Assembly: GCA_035526335.1 (NCBI GenBank)
Contig: DATLCN010000026.1
Location: 1 to 64,000 of the forward strand
Source: GCA-2861595 sp035526335
Lineage (GTDB): Bacteria > Actinomycetota > Acidimicrobiia > Acidimicrobiales > GCA-2861595
Direction: 5' to 3'
Length of the DNA: 64,000 bases
Under the pieces are notes generated by a model that ran no database searches, was not told the DNA's origin, and saw only the letters and a list, made by a program, of their open reading frames with translations. Numbering within the stretch: position 1 is the first letter of the stretch; each line of letters begins with the position of its first letter. The position numbers and the translations under genes are program-made. Of the stretch, positions 32,377-40,563 are shown piece after piece.

Positions 32377-33839
32377 GGGGCGACCCTCTTCACCGCTGCT
32401 TCCCGTGCCACCTCACGGTCGTCGAAGGGAAAGGTCCGGTCCCCCACCGTCTGGCCCGTCTCGTGTCCCTTGCCGGCCACGACCACCACGTCGCCCGGGG
32501 CGGCGGTGGCGACGGCTTGCCCGATCGCCGAGCGCCGGTCCGGCTCCACCACCAGCGCGGACTCGAAGGCGGTGCCCACACCGCTGCGGACCTGGTCGAT
32601 GATGGCCGACGGGTCCTCGTCACGAGGGTTGTCGGAGGTCAGAACCGCCCTGTCGGCCAGGCGGGCGGCCACCTCGCCCATGAGCGGCCTCTTCCCGGGA
32701 TCCCGTCCTCCACCGCAGCCGAACACGACCGTGAGGCGGCCGGTGCCCGCCATGGTGCGGGCCGCCGTGAGCACCTGCTCGAGGGCGTCGGGCGTGTGCG
32801 CGTAATCCACCACGACGGCAAACGGCTGGCCAGCGTCGATCCGCTCGAAGCGACCCGGCACCCGGTCCACCGCGCTCAGCCCGGCGGCCACCGTCTCGGC
32901 CGGAACGCCCATCTCCCGCGCCATCGTCGCCGCGCAGAGGGCGTTGGCCACGTTGAAGCGCCCACCCACCGAGAGACGGACATGGTGGCCGGCCCAGCCG
33001 AAGCTGCTCGTGGCCGTGTCCGGATCGACGACCAGATCCGAGGCGTCGGCCAGGCTGAACGGGACCAGGCGCAGCCCGTCCCGCTGCAGGAGGCGCTGAC
33101 CGTAGGGGTCGTCGGCGTTGACCACGCCGACCTCCGCCCGTCCGGCGTCGAACAGCGAGGCCTTGGCGTGGAAGTAGGTCTCCATGTCGCCGTGGTAGTC
33201 GAGGTGGTCCTGGGTCAGGTTGGTGAACCCGACGGCGGCGAAGTGGACCGAATCGGCCCGGTGCTGGGCGAGGCCGTGGGACGAGACCTCGATGGCCACG
33301 GCCCGACGGCCGGCGCCGAGCTCGGCGGCCAGCCGGGCGTGGAGCTCCGGAGCCTCCGGCGTGGTGCGCAGCGCGCCGATGGTGCCGACCACCGCGGTGC
33401 TCCAGCCGTGGGTCTCGAGCACCGACCGGAGCATGAATGCGGTGGTTGTCTTCCCGTTGGTGCCGGTGATGCCCGCCACCAGCAGGGAGCGCGAGGGATG
33501 ACCGTGGAGTGCGGCGGCGGCCGCGGCCAGGGCGACCCGGGCGTCGGCCACTACGAGCTGGACCACCTCGGGGCCGAGATCCAGCGCCCGCTCGCAGACG
33601 ACGGCGACGGCACCCGCAGCGACGGCGGCAGCGGCGTGATGGTGGCCGTCGGTGGCGGTCCCCCGGATGCAGAAGAACAGCGCACCGGATGCCGCGGCCC
33701 TCGAATCAGCCGTGACTCCTGTCACCACAACTCCACCCGGATCACCGATGACGTCGAGGACCTCGACCTCCTCGACGAGGTGGTCGAGGCGCGCCGGCGC
33801 CGGCGGAGGGCCCCTCAGGGCGGAGGAAACGGCGGGCAC
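32373..33839 (-). CDS. murE: UDP-MurNAc-tripeptide synthetase, meso-diaminopimelate-adding
   Basis: A 488-residue Mur ligase for the third stem residue. ADSRAAASGALFFCIRG binds UDP, ITGTNGKTTTAFMLRSVL is the P-loop, AIEVSSHGLAQHR, TNLTQDHLDYHG, and DYAHTPDALEQVL with FGCGGGRDPGKRPLMG follow. TSDNPRDEDP carries the DNPR motif that selects mDAP rather than L-Lys, agreeing with the dapC/D/E genes at the right end of the window. ATG 33839 follows ftsI after 9 bp. Stop overlaps mraY. Confidence 0.96.
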   Translation of the reverse strand: MPAVSSALRGPPPAPARLDHLVEEVEVLDVIGDPGGVVVTGVTADSRAAASGALFFCIRGTATDGHHHAAAAVAAGAVAVVCERALDLGPEVVQLVVADARVALAAAAAALHGHPSRSLLVAGITGTNGKTTTAFMLRSVLETHGWSTAVVGTIGALRTTPEAPELHARLAAELGAGRRAVAIEVSSHGLAQHRADSVHFAAVGFTNLTQDHLDYHGDMETYFHAKASLFDAGRAEVGVVNADDPYGQRLLQRDGLRLVPFSLADASDLVVDPDTATSSFGWAGHHVRLSVGGRFNVANALCAATMAREMGVPAETVAAGLSAVDRVPGRFERIDAGQPFAVVVDYAHTPDALEQVLTAARTMAGTGRLTVVFGCGGGRDPGKRPLMGEVAARLADRAVLTSDNPRDEDPSAIIDQVRSGVGTAFESALVVEPDRRSAIGQAVATAAPGDVVVVAGKGHETGQTVGDRTFPFDDREVAREAAVKRVAP

Positions 33840-33848
33840 GGGCCGACC

Positions 33849-35927
33849 TTACGGCGCGGTGTCTGGGGAGCCCGGCGCCGGGTTGGGCGGCGCTTCCGGC
33901 TTCTTGGCCGCCGGTCGCGTGGCTTGTGCCGGCGCCGGTGACACCCCACCGACCTCACCGACGGTGCGGGCGTTGTCCGGTGACGCCTTGGGTACGGCAG
34001 CCGCCGCGGTCGGCACTGCGGCCGCCGGCGGAGGCAGCACCTGGAACTGGCGCAGGGCGTAGCGGGCCACCTGGGCGAACACCGGCGCGGCCACCAGCCC
34101 ACCGAAGATCGGAGTGGGCTCGTCGAGGATGACGATGGCGCTCAGCTCGGGGCGCTCGGAGGGGACGAAGCCGACGAAGCTCGAGACATAGGCGCCGGCC
34201 TTGTAGCCCCGGATGCCCTCGAGCGGCTTCCGCGCCGTGCCCGTCTTGCCGGCCACGGTGTAGCCGTCGACGGCGGCGAGCGTTCCCGTGCCGACGCGGA
34301 CCACCTCGTTGAGCATGGCCGTCATCTGCTGCGCGGTGCGGGCCGAGACCACCCGGTGCCGGGCCGAGGGGGGCGTCGGGTGGCGCCGGCCCTCGCTGTC
34401 CACGGTGGCCTTGATCAGCTTCGGAGCCACGTAGGTGCCGGCGTTGGCGACGGTGTTGTAGGCGGCCAGCATCTGCATCCCGGTGACGGCCAGCCCCTGG
34501 CCGATGGCCACGGTGCCGATGGACGTGCCCGACCACTTCTTGGGGTCGAGCAGGATTCCGGCCGATTCACCGGGGAACCCCAGACCGGTCTTGGAGCCGA
34601 GGCCGAAAGCGCGGACGTAGCGGTCGATCTTCTGCTTGCCCAGTTGCTGGGCGATCATGATCGACCCGACGTTGGAGGAGTTGGCGACGATCTCGGTAAC
34701 CGACCACCGCTCCACCGGATGGGGGTCGTGCTCGGAGAAGACGTGGTCCGCCACCTTGATCGTGCTCGGCACCACCAGCGAGTCCTCCGGATGGATGATG
34801 CCCTCCTCGATGGCCCCCGAGATCGTGATCACCTTGTTGACCGAACCGGGCTCGAAGACGTTGGTGACGGCCATGTTCTTGGTGGCCTGCCGGGGTGGTC
34901 CACCCTTGGGGTCGGCCGTGAGATTGGCCAGGGCCAGAACCTCGCCGGTGCGGGTCTGCATGACGATCGCCATCCCTCCCTTGGCGTTGGACTTGACGAT
35001 CTCGGCGGACAGCGCCCGCTCGGCCTCGTACTGGACGGCACGGTCCAGGGTCAGCACGAGGTCGTCGCCCTTGACCGGCGACGCCAGCTTGCGCACACCG
35101 CCCGGTATGTCCCGACCCTTCGGGTCCCGCTCCACCACCGTCTGGCCCGGCCGTCCCGCCAGTTGCTCCTCGAACTGGCGCTCCAGGCCCGCCAGCCCGT
35201 CGTTGTCGGTGCCCACCCGACCCACCACGGGTGCGGCAAGGTCGCCGGCGGGCAGGAACCGCTCGGGCTCCGGTATGAGGCTGACGCCGGGTAGCTGCAG
35301 CGCCTTGACCTGGGCGGCCACGTTGTCGTCGACCTTGCGGGAGAGGTACACGAACGCCTTGTCCTCGGTGAGCAGGGCCTGGAGTACCGGGGCCTTTCTG
35401 CCCAGCAGTGGCGCCAGCGCGTCGGCGACGGCCATGGGGTCGTTGACCAGACGGGGGTTGGCCACGACGGTCGTCTGGCTGATGCTGAGGGCGAGGTCCC
35501 GGCCGTGGCGATCGAACAGCGAGCCTCGCTCGGCCGGGAGGTCGACGGTGCGGATGCGCTGGGTCTCCCCGAAAGCGGTGTAGCGCTTGGCCGAGAAGCC
35601 CTGGACCTGGACGAGACGGGCACTGAGTGCCCCGAACACGACGAGCATCGCGACCAGGACACCGATCAGCCGGCGCCGGGGACCGGAGGTTCGGCGTCGG
35701 GCCGGGGTGCGGCGGGGTGCCGGGGGCGCTGCCCGGGGTGCCGGCCGGGATCGACTGGAGCTCTTCGGGCTGGGCGGCGCCGGCGGCACGGCGCGGGTCC
35801 GCCCGGAGGACCTTCTGTTCGCGGGCAGGGCCGGCCGGCCGGCGCGGGTCGTGCGGGCTCGGCCGGAGGAGACACGCTGTGCCTGCAGAACCGGCGGCCT
35901 CGGCCGCCGCCTGGACCCTACGGTCAC
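33849..35927 (-). CDS. ftsI: Septal transpeptidase FtsI (class B PBP)
   Basis: A 692-residue penicillin-binding protein. An Arg/Pro/Ser-rich cytoplasmic tail (1-85), one membrane segment (about 87-106), a pedestal with LPAERGSLFDRHGRDLA, and a transpeptidase domain with S362-V-N-K (FEPGSVNKV), S417-S-N (ANSSNVGS) and K561-T-G (VAGKTGTAR). It cross-links septal peptidoglycan with FtsW. The last 60 residues are Ala/Pro-rich with Lys and probably extracytoplasmic. GTG 35927 overlaps the ftsL stop. No PASTA domains are seen, which separates it from PBP2x of firmicutes. Confidence 0.96.
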   Translation of the reverse strand: MTVGSRRRPRPPVLQAQRVSSGRARTTRAGRPALPANRRSSGRTRAVPPAPPSPKSSSRSRPAPRAAPPAPRRTPARRRTSGPRRRLIGVLVAMLVVFGALSARLVQVQGFSAKRYTAFGETQRIRTVDLPAERGSLFDRHGRDLALSISQTTVVANPRLVNDPMAVADALAPLLGRKAPVLQALLTEDKAFVYLSRKVDDNVAAQVKALQLPGVSLIPEPERFLPAGDLAAPVVGRVGTDNDGLAGLERQFEEQLAGRPGQTVVERDPKGRDIPGGVRKLASPVKGDDLVLTLDRAVQYEAERALSAEIVKSNAKGGMAIVMQTRTGEVLALANLTADPKGGPPRQATKNMAVTNVFEPGSVNKVITISGAIEEGIIHPEDSLVVPSTIKVADHVFSEHDPHPVERWSVTEIVANSSNVGSIMIAQQLGKQKIDRYVRAFGLGSKTGLGFPGESAGILLDPKKWSGTSIGTVAIGQGLAVTGMQMLAAYNTVANAGTYVAPKLIKATVDSEGRRHPTPPSARHRVVSARTAQQMTAMLNEVVRVGTGTLAAVDGYTVAGKTGTARKPLEGIRGYKAGAYVSSFVGFVPSERPELSAIVILDEPTPIFGGLVAAPVFAQVARYALRQFQVLPPPAAAVPTAAAAVPKASPDNARTVGEVGGVSPAPAQATRPAAKKPEAPPNPAPGSPDTAP

Positions 35928-36427
35928 CGGCCGCTCGCGAGGGAACGCTTGACGCGTGAGTAGTCGTCCTCCTCGGCGGCGGAGCCCTGGTCCCTGTCGT
36001 CGGAGCCGTCGGCGGGGGCCGACACCGCTCCGGTGGGAGACAGGTAGGTGACGCTCGGGGGAGGCACCATCCCCAGGCGCTCCTGGGCGGCGGCGACGAT
36101 GCGGGACGGGGACTCGAGCTCGGCGACCTTCAGTCGCAGCCGTTCGTACCGGGACTGCTCGCTGGCGGCGCGGGCCCGGAGGACGTCCAGACGGAACTGT
36201 CCCTGGGTCAACATCACGTGCGAAGCCACCAGTCCGAAGAGGCTCACGAGCACGCCCACAGAAACGAGCAGGGTGACGAGCCTGGCCCGGCGAGGACGCC
36301 GGCGGGGCGCCGGCAGGACCACCCGGAGCGGCGGCTTCGTACCCTCCTCGGACGGCGACCGGCGATGGGGTACGGACGGCGGCGCCGGCGGCGCGGCGGC
36401 CTGGCGACTGGACACCGGAGCCGTCAC
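35924..36427 (-). CDS. ftsL: FtsL-like septum formation protein
   Basis: A 167-residue bitopic protein: a Pro/Ser-rich basic cytoplasmic part, one membrane segment (about residues 49-70, LVTLLVSVGVLVSLFGLVAS), then a short coiled coil (LDVLRARAASEQSRYERLRL, VAELESPSRIVAAAQERLGM) and an acidic tail. Sequence conservation in FtsL is low; the call rests on topology, the LxSPSRI-x-x-A-A-QERLGM block and position between rsmH and ftsI. It would form a complex with FtsQ and FtsB. ATG 36427; its stop overlaps ftsI. Confidence 0.87.
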   Translation of the reverse strand: MTAPVSSRQAAAPPAPPSVPHRRSPSEEGTKPPLRVVLPAPRRRPRRARLVTLLVSVGVLVSLFGLVASHVMLTQGQFRLDVLRARAASEQSRYERLRLKVAELESPSRIVAAAQERLGMVPPPSVTYLSPTGAVSAPADGSDDRDQGSAAEEDDYSRVKRSLASGR

Positions 36428-36500
36428 CGGTGCACCCGCCGGCCCCGGTGACGGACTTTCAACGTCACGACGATCACGCCGGCCGCGCCGGTCGGGTCCC

Positions 36501-37433
36501 TCACGGCAGGCGCTCGCAGACCCGGAGACGGGCGCTCTCGGCCCGGCGGTTGGCCGCCACCTCGGCGGGAGACGGCTTGCGTGAACCCCTGGTCAGGAGC
36601 TTCACCAGGGGTTCGGCCCCGCAGACGCAGGGAAGGGTGGGCGGGCACACGCAACCACCGGAAGCGGCGCGGGCGAAGCGCTCCTTGACGATCCTGTCCT
36701 CGCCGGAGTGGTAGGCGAGCACGACGCAGCGGCCATGGGGGACCAGCAGCGCCACCGCTGCGTCCAGGGCCGGGCCCAGGACGTCGAGCTCGTCGTTCAC
36801 CGCGATGCGGACGGCCTGGAACACGCGCCGGGCGGGATGACCGCCGGTTCGTCTCGCCGCTGCGGGGATGGCGTCACGTACGACCTCGGCCAGCTCGACC
36901 GTCGTCGTCAGGGGACGCCGTTCGACGATGCGCCCGGCGATCCTCCGGGCGAACCGGCGCTCACCACTCTCGGCGATCAGCCTGGCCAGCTCGTGCTCGG
37001 TGGCGCCGTTGACCACGTCGGCCGCCGTCCGGCCGGTGGAGCGGTCCATCCGCATGTCGAGGGGGGCATCGAGGCGGTAGGAGAAGCCGCGCCCGGCCTG
37101 GTCCAACTGCGGGGAGCTGACGCCGAGGTCGAACAGCACGCCGCTGACCCGTACACCGAGCCGCTCCGCCACGTCGGCGATGCGGTCGAAGCGGGCATGT
37201 TCGAGCCCGACCACACGATCCCCGTGCTCGTCCAGCGTCGAGGCCGCGGCCTCTAGGGCCGCCTCGTCACGGTCGATGCCCAACAGGCGGATGTGCGGGT
37301 GGGCCCGTAGAAGGGCGCGGGCATGGCCCCCTCCTCCCAACGTGGCGTCTACCACCACGCCGGCGGGAACGGGCGCCATCAAGGAGACGATCTCCTCGAC
37401 CATCACCGGACGGTGCTCGAATGCCCGGCTCAT
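36501..37433 (-). CDS. rsmH: 16S rRNA m4C1402 methyltransferase
   Basis: A 310-residue SAM-dependent enzyme (formerly MraW) that N4-methylates C1402 of 16S rRNA. HRPVMVEEIVSLM, VVDATLGGGGHARALL (SAM loop), LLGIDRDEAAL, LFDLGVSSPQLDQAGRGFSY and APLDMRMDRS are diagnostic; the C-terminus has a Cys-rich GCVCPPTLPCVCG segment and a basic tail. ATG 37433 starts at the conserved block. It lies 119 bp after mraZ and 73 bp before ftsL. Confidence 0.96.
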   Translation of the reverse strand: MSRAFEHRPVMVEEIVSLMAPVPAGVVVDATLGGGGHARALLRAHPHIRLLGIDRDEAALEAAASTLDEHGDRVVGLEHARFDRIADVAERLGVRVSGVLFDLGVSSPQLDQAGRGFSYRLDAPLDMRMDRSTGRTAADVVNGATEHELARLIAESGERRFARRIAGRIVERRPLTTTVELAEVVRDAIPAAARRTGGHPARRVFQAVRIAVNDELDVLGPALDAAVALLVPHGRCVVLAYHSGEDRIVKERFARAASGGCVCPPTLPCVCGAEPLVKLLTRGSRKPSPAEVAANRRAESARLRVCERLP

Positions 37434-37552
37434 CCGCAGCCTCCCGACCGGGGCAATGGCACCGGGGGCGGAGAGGTGGTCATCGACCTCACCAGTCGAG
37501 AGGCAGCGCATGGGCCGGGCATGTGTCGCGGTCGCGGTCGCGTTCGGGTCCC

Positions 37553-37972
37553 CTACTCGTCGTCTTCCTCGGTCAGCCGGCGCTCGGCGGCGGCCACCTT
37601 CTCGACCCAGACCTCGGGGTTCCAGAGCTCGACCCGGTCCATGGCTCCGTTCACCAGAACCGCATCCACGAGCCGGGCGTACTCCCGGAGGTACGGGGCG
37701 ATGGCCAGCCGGCCCTGGCGGTCGACGTCGACCTCCTCGGTGCCCGCCGCCCACAGCCGGGCCAGGTTGCGCTCGTCCCGGCTCCCGTTCTGGGCCTCCT
37801 CCATGAGCTTGGACTGCGCCTCGAAGGCCTCCGTCGTCCAGAGCGCCAGGCACCGCCCGCGGAACTTGGTGAGGAAGGCACCCCGCTCGAAGGACTGGCG
37901 GAACTTCGCCGGAAGGATGACCCGACCCTTGGGGTCCAGCGAGTGCTCGTGGCGCCCGAAGAACCTGGCCAT
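37553..37972 (-). CDS. mraZ: Transcriptional regulator MraZ
   Basis: A 139-residue protein with two SpoVT/AbrB-like repeats: FFGRHEHSLDPKGRVILPAK at the start and a second with VDVDRQGRLAIAPYLREYA. MraZ forms ring oligomers and represses its own dcw operon by binding repeated boxes upstream. Those boxes are visible at 38023-38052. ATG 37972 starts the family consensus. First gene of the division cluster. Confidence 0.96.
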   Translation of the reverse strand: MARFFGRHEHSLDPKGRVILPAKFRQSFERGAFLTKFRGRCLALWTTEAFEAQSKLMEEAQNGSRDERNLARLWAAGTEEVDVDRQGRLAIAPYLREYARLVDAVLVNGAMDRVELWNPEVWVEKVAAAERRLTEEDDE

Positions 37973-38022
37973 GTGCGATCGTGCTCCTCACCGTTGGCTC
38001 CCTCTGGAGCGATGAAGGGGAA

Positions 38023-38052
38023 CGCCCTCCCCTTCACTCCACTTCGCTCCAC
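38023..38052 (-). promoter_or_regulatory. MraZ-binding repeats (three 10-bp units)
   Basis: Read on the minus strand: GTGGAGCGAA (38052-38043), GTGGAGTGAA (38042-38033) and the weaker GGGGAGGGCG (38032-38023), head-to-tail with exact 10-bp spacing. Actinobacterial MraZ boxes are of the GTGGAG-N-GAA kind. The first unit touches the -10 element, so binding would block RNA polymerase. Repeats seen; binding inferred from family. Confidence 0.8.
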
Positions 38053-38079
38053 AGTAAACCCCTTGCCTCCCTGAGTCAA
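38051..38079 (-). promoter_or_regulatory. Promoter of the mraZ/dcw cluster
   Basis: TTGACT (38079-38074), a 17-base spacer and TACTGT (38056-38051) on the minus strand form a near-consensus housekeeping promoter about 80 bases before mraZ. It overlaps the stop of the upstream lipoate-ligase-like gene and is followed at once by the MraZ boxes. Confidence 0.7.
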
Positions 38080-38687
38080 GCGGTTTGTCCTCCAGCCGGG
38101 AGATGACCCACCACCGCCTGCTCAAGCTGATCGGCCGGGATGCCGGCGACCGCGGCGGCGAAGAGGCGGGCGTCGGCCTCGAACCGGGAGCGGGAGGTGG
38201 CGTCGAGGGCCAGCAGGGCGGCCATGGCGTGCGGGTCCCAGACCCGCGGGATGGCACACTGGAAAAAGGAGCCCGAGCGGACCCGGCGCTGCGAGATGCC
38301 GACCACCTTGGCGCCGGCGGCGGTCACCTCACCGGGTCCGATGCCGGCGAAGCAGACCATCCTCGACCATCTGGAGGAGAGCAGGCCCCCGCGGTGGACG
38401 GCGAGCCCGGGGACACCGAGACTGTCAAGCGCCGCGGCGAGAACATCACCGAGCCACCAGAAGGCCCGGCCGACATCGGCCTGCCACAGCGGGTCCGACG
38501 ACGGGACGACGACATCGGCCCAGACCATTCGTCGAGGCTCTACCAGCACCGCGCCGCCCCCGCTACGCCGGCGGACGACGTCGACGCCGGCAGCGGCAGC
38601 GGCCGCTGAGTCCGCGTCGGTGGACGGCTGGGTCGATCCCAGCACCAGCGCCGGCCGGTCCACCTCGCAGAACGTGACGGACCTCAC
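38076..38687 (-). CDS. Lipoate/biotin protein ligase-like protein, N-terminus uncertain
   Basis: The RRRSGGGAVLVEP motif followed by WADVVVP is the lipoyl/biotinyl-AMP loop of the LplA/BPL family, and FAGIGPGEVTAAGAKVVGIS and QRRVRSGSFFQCAI continue the fold. GTG 38687 is the first standard start, but the frame is open back to a TGA at 38789-38787 and reads AHLRAPAADLHGRTIDWSV immediately before it, which looks like the true N-terminal part of the family. No ATG, GTG or TTG is found there; a CTG at 38735 is the only near-start. Either initiation is non-standard or the 5' end is damaged. Substrate (lipoate, octanoate or biotin) is not determinable. Confidence 0.75.
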   Translation of the reverse strand: MRSVTFCEVDRPALVLGSTQPSTDADSAAAAAAGVDVVRRRSGGGAVLVEPRRMVWADVVVPSSDPLWQADVGRAFWWLGDVLAAALDSLGVPGLAVHRGGLLSSRWSRMVCFAGIGPGEVTAAGAKVVGISQRRVRSGSFFQCAIPRVWDPHAMAALLALDATSRSRFEADARLFAAAVAGIPADQLEQAVVGHLPAGGQTA

Positions 38688-38786
38688 CGACCAGTCGATG
38701 GTCCGGCCGTGGAGATCCGCCGCCGGCGCCCTCAGATGGGCGATGGACCAGGCCGGCGCCGGCCGGTCGACGATCTCGGACCGCTC

Positions 38787-39293
38787 TCAGGCCGACAGGG
38801 TGGTGAGCCCGAGGTACGGCTCCCAGTCGGGACGGGGACTACCGCCGGCGGCCAGGACCCACGCGCCCTCGCGGGGAGCGGCGGGAGCGCGCCGGAGGGT
38901 GAGGCTGGTCTCGTGCAGGAAGCGGTCCTCCTTGCGCGTGTTGCAGGGCCGGCAGGCGGCCACCACGTTCTCCCAGGTGTGGAGGCCGCCCTTGCTGCGG
39001 GGCACGACGTGGTCGATGTTCTCGGCCGCACCGCCGCAGTACTGGCAGCTGTGGCCGTCGCGAGCGAACACGGCGCGGCGATTCAGGGCGACGCGCGTCT
39101 GGTACGGGACCCTCACGAAGTAGGACAAACGGATCACCGACGGCTCTGGAAAGACGGCCCGCTCGGAGCGGAACACGGCGTCGCCGGCAGTGAGCATCTC
39201 CGCCTTCTCCGACAGGACCAGCACGAGCGCCCGGCGGCCGGGCACGACACAGAGCGGCTCATACGTCGCGTTGAGAAGAAGCGCTCTGGACAC
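38787..39293 (-). CDS. HNH endonuclease-like protein
   Basis: A 168-residue protein: an N-terminal domain beginning LLLNATYEPLCVVPGRRALV, common to a family of actinobacterial and cyanobacterial HNH proteins, then FARDGHSCQYCGGAAENIDH with C-x2-C and the catalytic DHVVPRSKGG, and VAACRPCNTRKEDR with the second C-x2-C. The metal-bound beta-beta-alpha fold is complete. The cellular target is unknown; these are often single chromosomal genes not tied to mobile DNA. ATG 39293 fits the family start. Confidence 0.88.
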   Translation of the reverse strand: MSRALLLNATYEPLCVVPGRRALVLVLSEKAEMLTAGDAVFRSERAVFPEPSVIRLSYFVRVPYQTRVALNRRAVFARDGHSCQYCGGAAENIDHVVPRSKGGLHTWENVVAACRPCNTRKEDRFLHETSLTLRRAPAAPREGAWVLAAGGSPRPDWEPYLGLTTLSA

Positions 39294-39344
39294 GGCCGGG
39301 CTCTAACCGCCCGAAGGCGCTGGTGGCAGGCCCATTACGGAACT

Positions 39345-39587
39345 TTACCGCAGGCTCCGCAGGCCGCTCCGGCACCATTCGAGGTAGGCCACCACGTCGC
39401 GGGCGCCCGGTTCGGCGGCGCTGTCGCCGTACATCGTCTCCATTCGGAAGGCCAAATACGCGGGGTCCGGGAGAGGCAGGAAGGGCCGCCGGCGCCACCA
39501 ACCGCTCGGCGCCATGGCGAGGGTCTGGCGGGCGGCCGTGGTCCACAGATCGGGGCGGCGGGCGAGCGCCGGGAGAACCCGCACCAT
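39345..39587 (-). CDS. Small conserved actinobacterial protein (80 aa)
   Basis: An 80-residue protein with RRPDLWTTAARQTLAMAP, the block GWWRRRPFLPLPDPAYLAFR and a C-terminal DVVAYLEWCRS. I recognise this pattern as a short conserved actinobacterial protein usually near the neighbouring HNH and ROK genes, without known function. ATG 39587 is chosen as the start of the conserved part; the frame is open further upstream but overlaps nothing useful. No membrane segment. Confidence 0.65.
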   Translation of the reverse strand: MVRVLPALARRPDLWTTAARQTLAMAPSGWWRRRPFLPLPDPAYLAFRMETMYGDSAAEPGARDVVAYLEWCRSGLRSLR

Positions 39588-39642
39588 CGTGAGGCGGCGT
39601 CCGGTCTTTCGCCCGGACGACCCGCCCCCCGGGCCTTGGGCG

Positions 39643-40533
39643 CTACTCAACCGGGGCACCGGTTCCGCTGCGGGCGAGGCCCTCGAAGCCGACCCTGGCC
39701 GCGCCCACCAGGCCGGCGTCCGCACCCAGCGCGGCAGGCACGACGCGGGTGCCACGGGAGAAGGCGAGGCGGGCGGAGCGGTCCACTTCGGCCTGGGCGG
39801 CGGTGAAGAAGGGCTCGCCGAAACCGAGGGCGACCGAGCCGGCGATCACCGCCAGGCGCAGATCCAGCAGATTCGCCACCGATGCGACGGCGCGGCCGAC
39901 GAGGCTCCCTGTCCGCACCACCACCTCCGGTCCGGCCTCCGCCGGGTGCCGCCCGGTCACCGCGGCGATGGAGGGTCCCGACGCCTCCGCCTCCAGGCAT
40001 CCCCTGGCCCCGCAGGCGCAGATCCGGCCGACGACCGGCTCGACGATCACGTGCCCTATGTGGCCGGCGTTACCGCCGGCGCCGTCGAGCAGGCGACCGC
40101 CGGAGACGATGCCCCCGCCGACGCCGGTCGAGACCACCATGGCGACGTAGTCGGCCACCCCGCGGGCGGCGCCCATCCATCCTTCGCCGAGGGCCAGCGC
40201 CTTGGCGTCGTTGTCGAGATGGACGGGGAGGCCAGTGGCCGAGGCCAGCCGGCGGCGCAGGGGAAAGTCCACCCACGCCCGGATGTTCAGCGGCGACACC
40301 TTCTCGCCTCCCGCGGGGCCGAACGTCATCGGCCCTCCGCATCCAACACCGCAGGCCACCTCGTCACCCTGCCGCACCTCTTCGACCGCACCGATGACCG
40401 CGGCGAACAGTGCTTCGGCGTCACCCTTCACCGTCGGTATGCGGACGGCCCGCGCCACCTCGCCGCCCTCACCGACGACGGCCGCCGCCAGCTTCGTGCC
40501 GCCGATGTCGAGGGCCAGGACGCGCCGCACCAT
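39643..40533 (-). CDS. ROK-family sugar kinase (glucokinase-like)
   Basis: A 296-residue kinase. LALDIGGTKLAAAVV is the phosphate 1 motif, HLDNDAKALALGEG the catalytic Asp region and STGVGGGIVSGGRLLDGAGG the phosphate 2 loop. GNAGHIGHVIVEP plus CACGARGCLEAEASG (C-x-C-x4-C zinc site with the upstream His) is the ROK signature. Glucose is the likeliest substrate, N-acetylated sugars possible. ATG 40533 is 30 bp from the divergent moxR start, so the two share a control region. Confidence 0.9.
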   Translation of the reverse strand: MVRRVLALDIGGTKLAAAVVGEGGEVARAVRIPTVKGDAEALFAAVIGAVEEVRQGDEVACGVGCGGPMTFGPAGGEKVSPLNIRAWVDFPLRRRLASATGLPVHLDNDAKALALGEGWMGAARGVADYVAMVVSTGVGGGIVSGGRLLDGAGGNAGHIGHVIVEPVVGRICACGARGCLEAEASGPSIAAVTGRHPAEAGPEVVVRTGSLVGRAVASVANLLDLRLAVIAGSVALGFGEPFFTAAQAEVDRSARLAFSRGTRVVPAALGADAGLVGAARVGFEGLARSGTGAPVE

Positions 40534-40563
40534 CGGACGGTACCTGCCGTAGGGTTCGCGACC

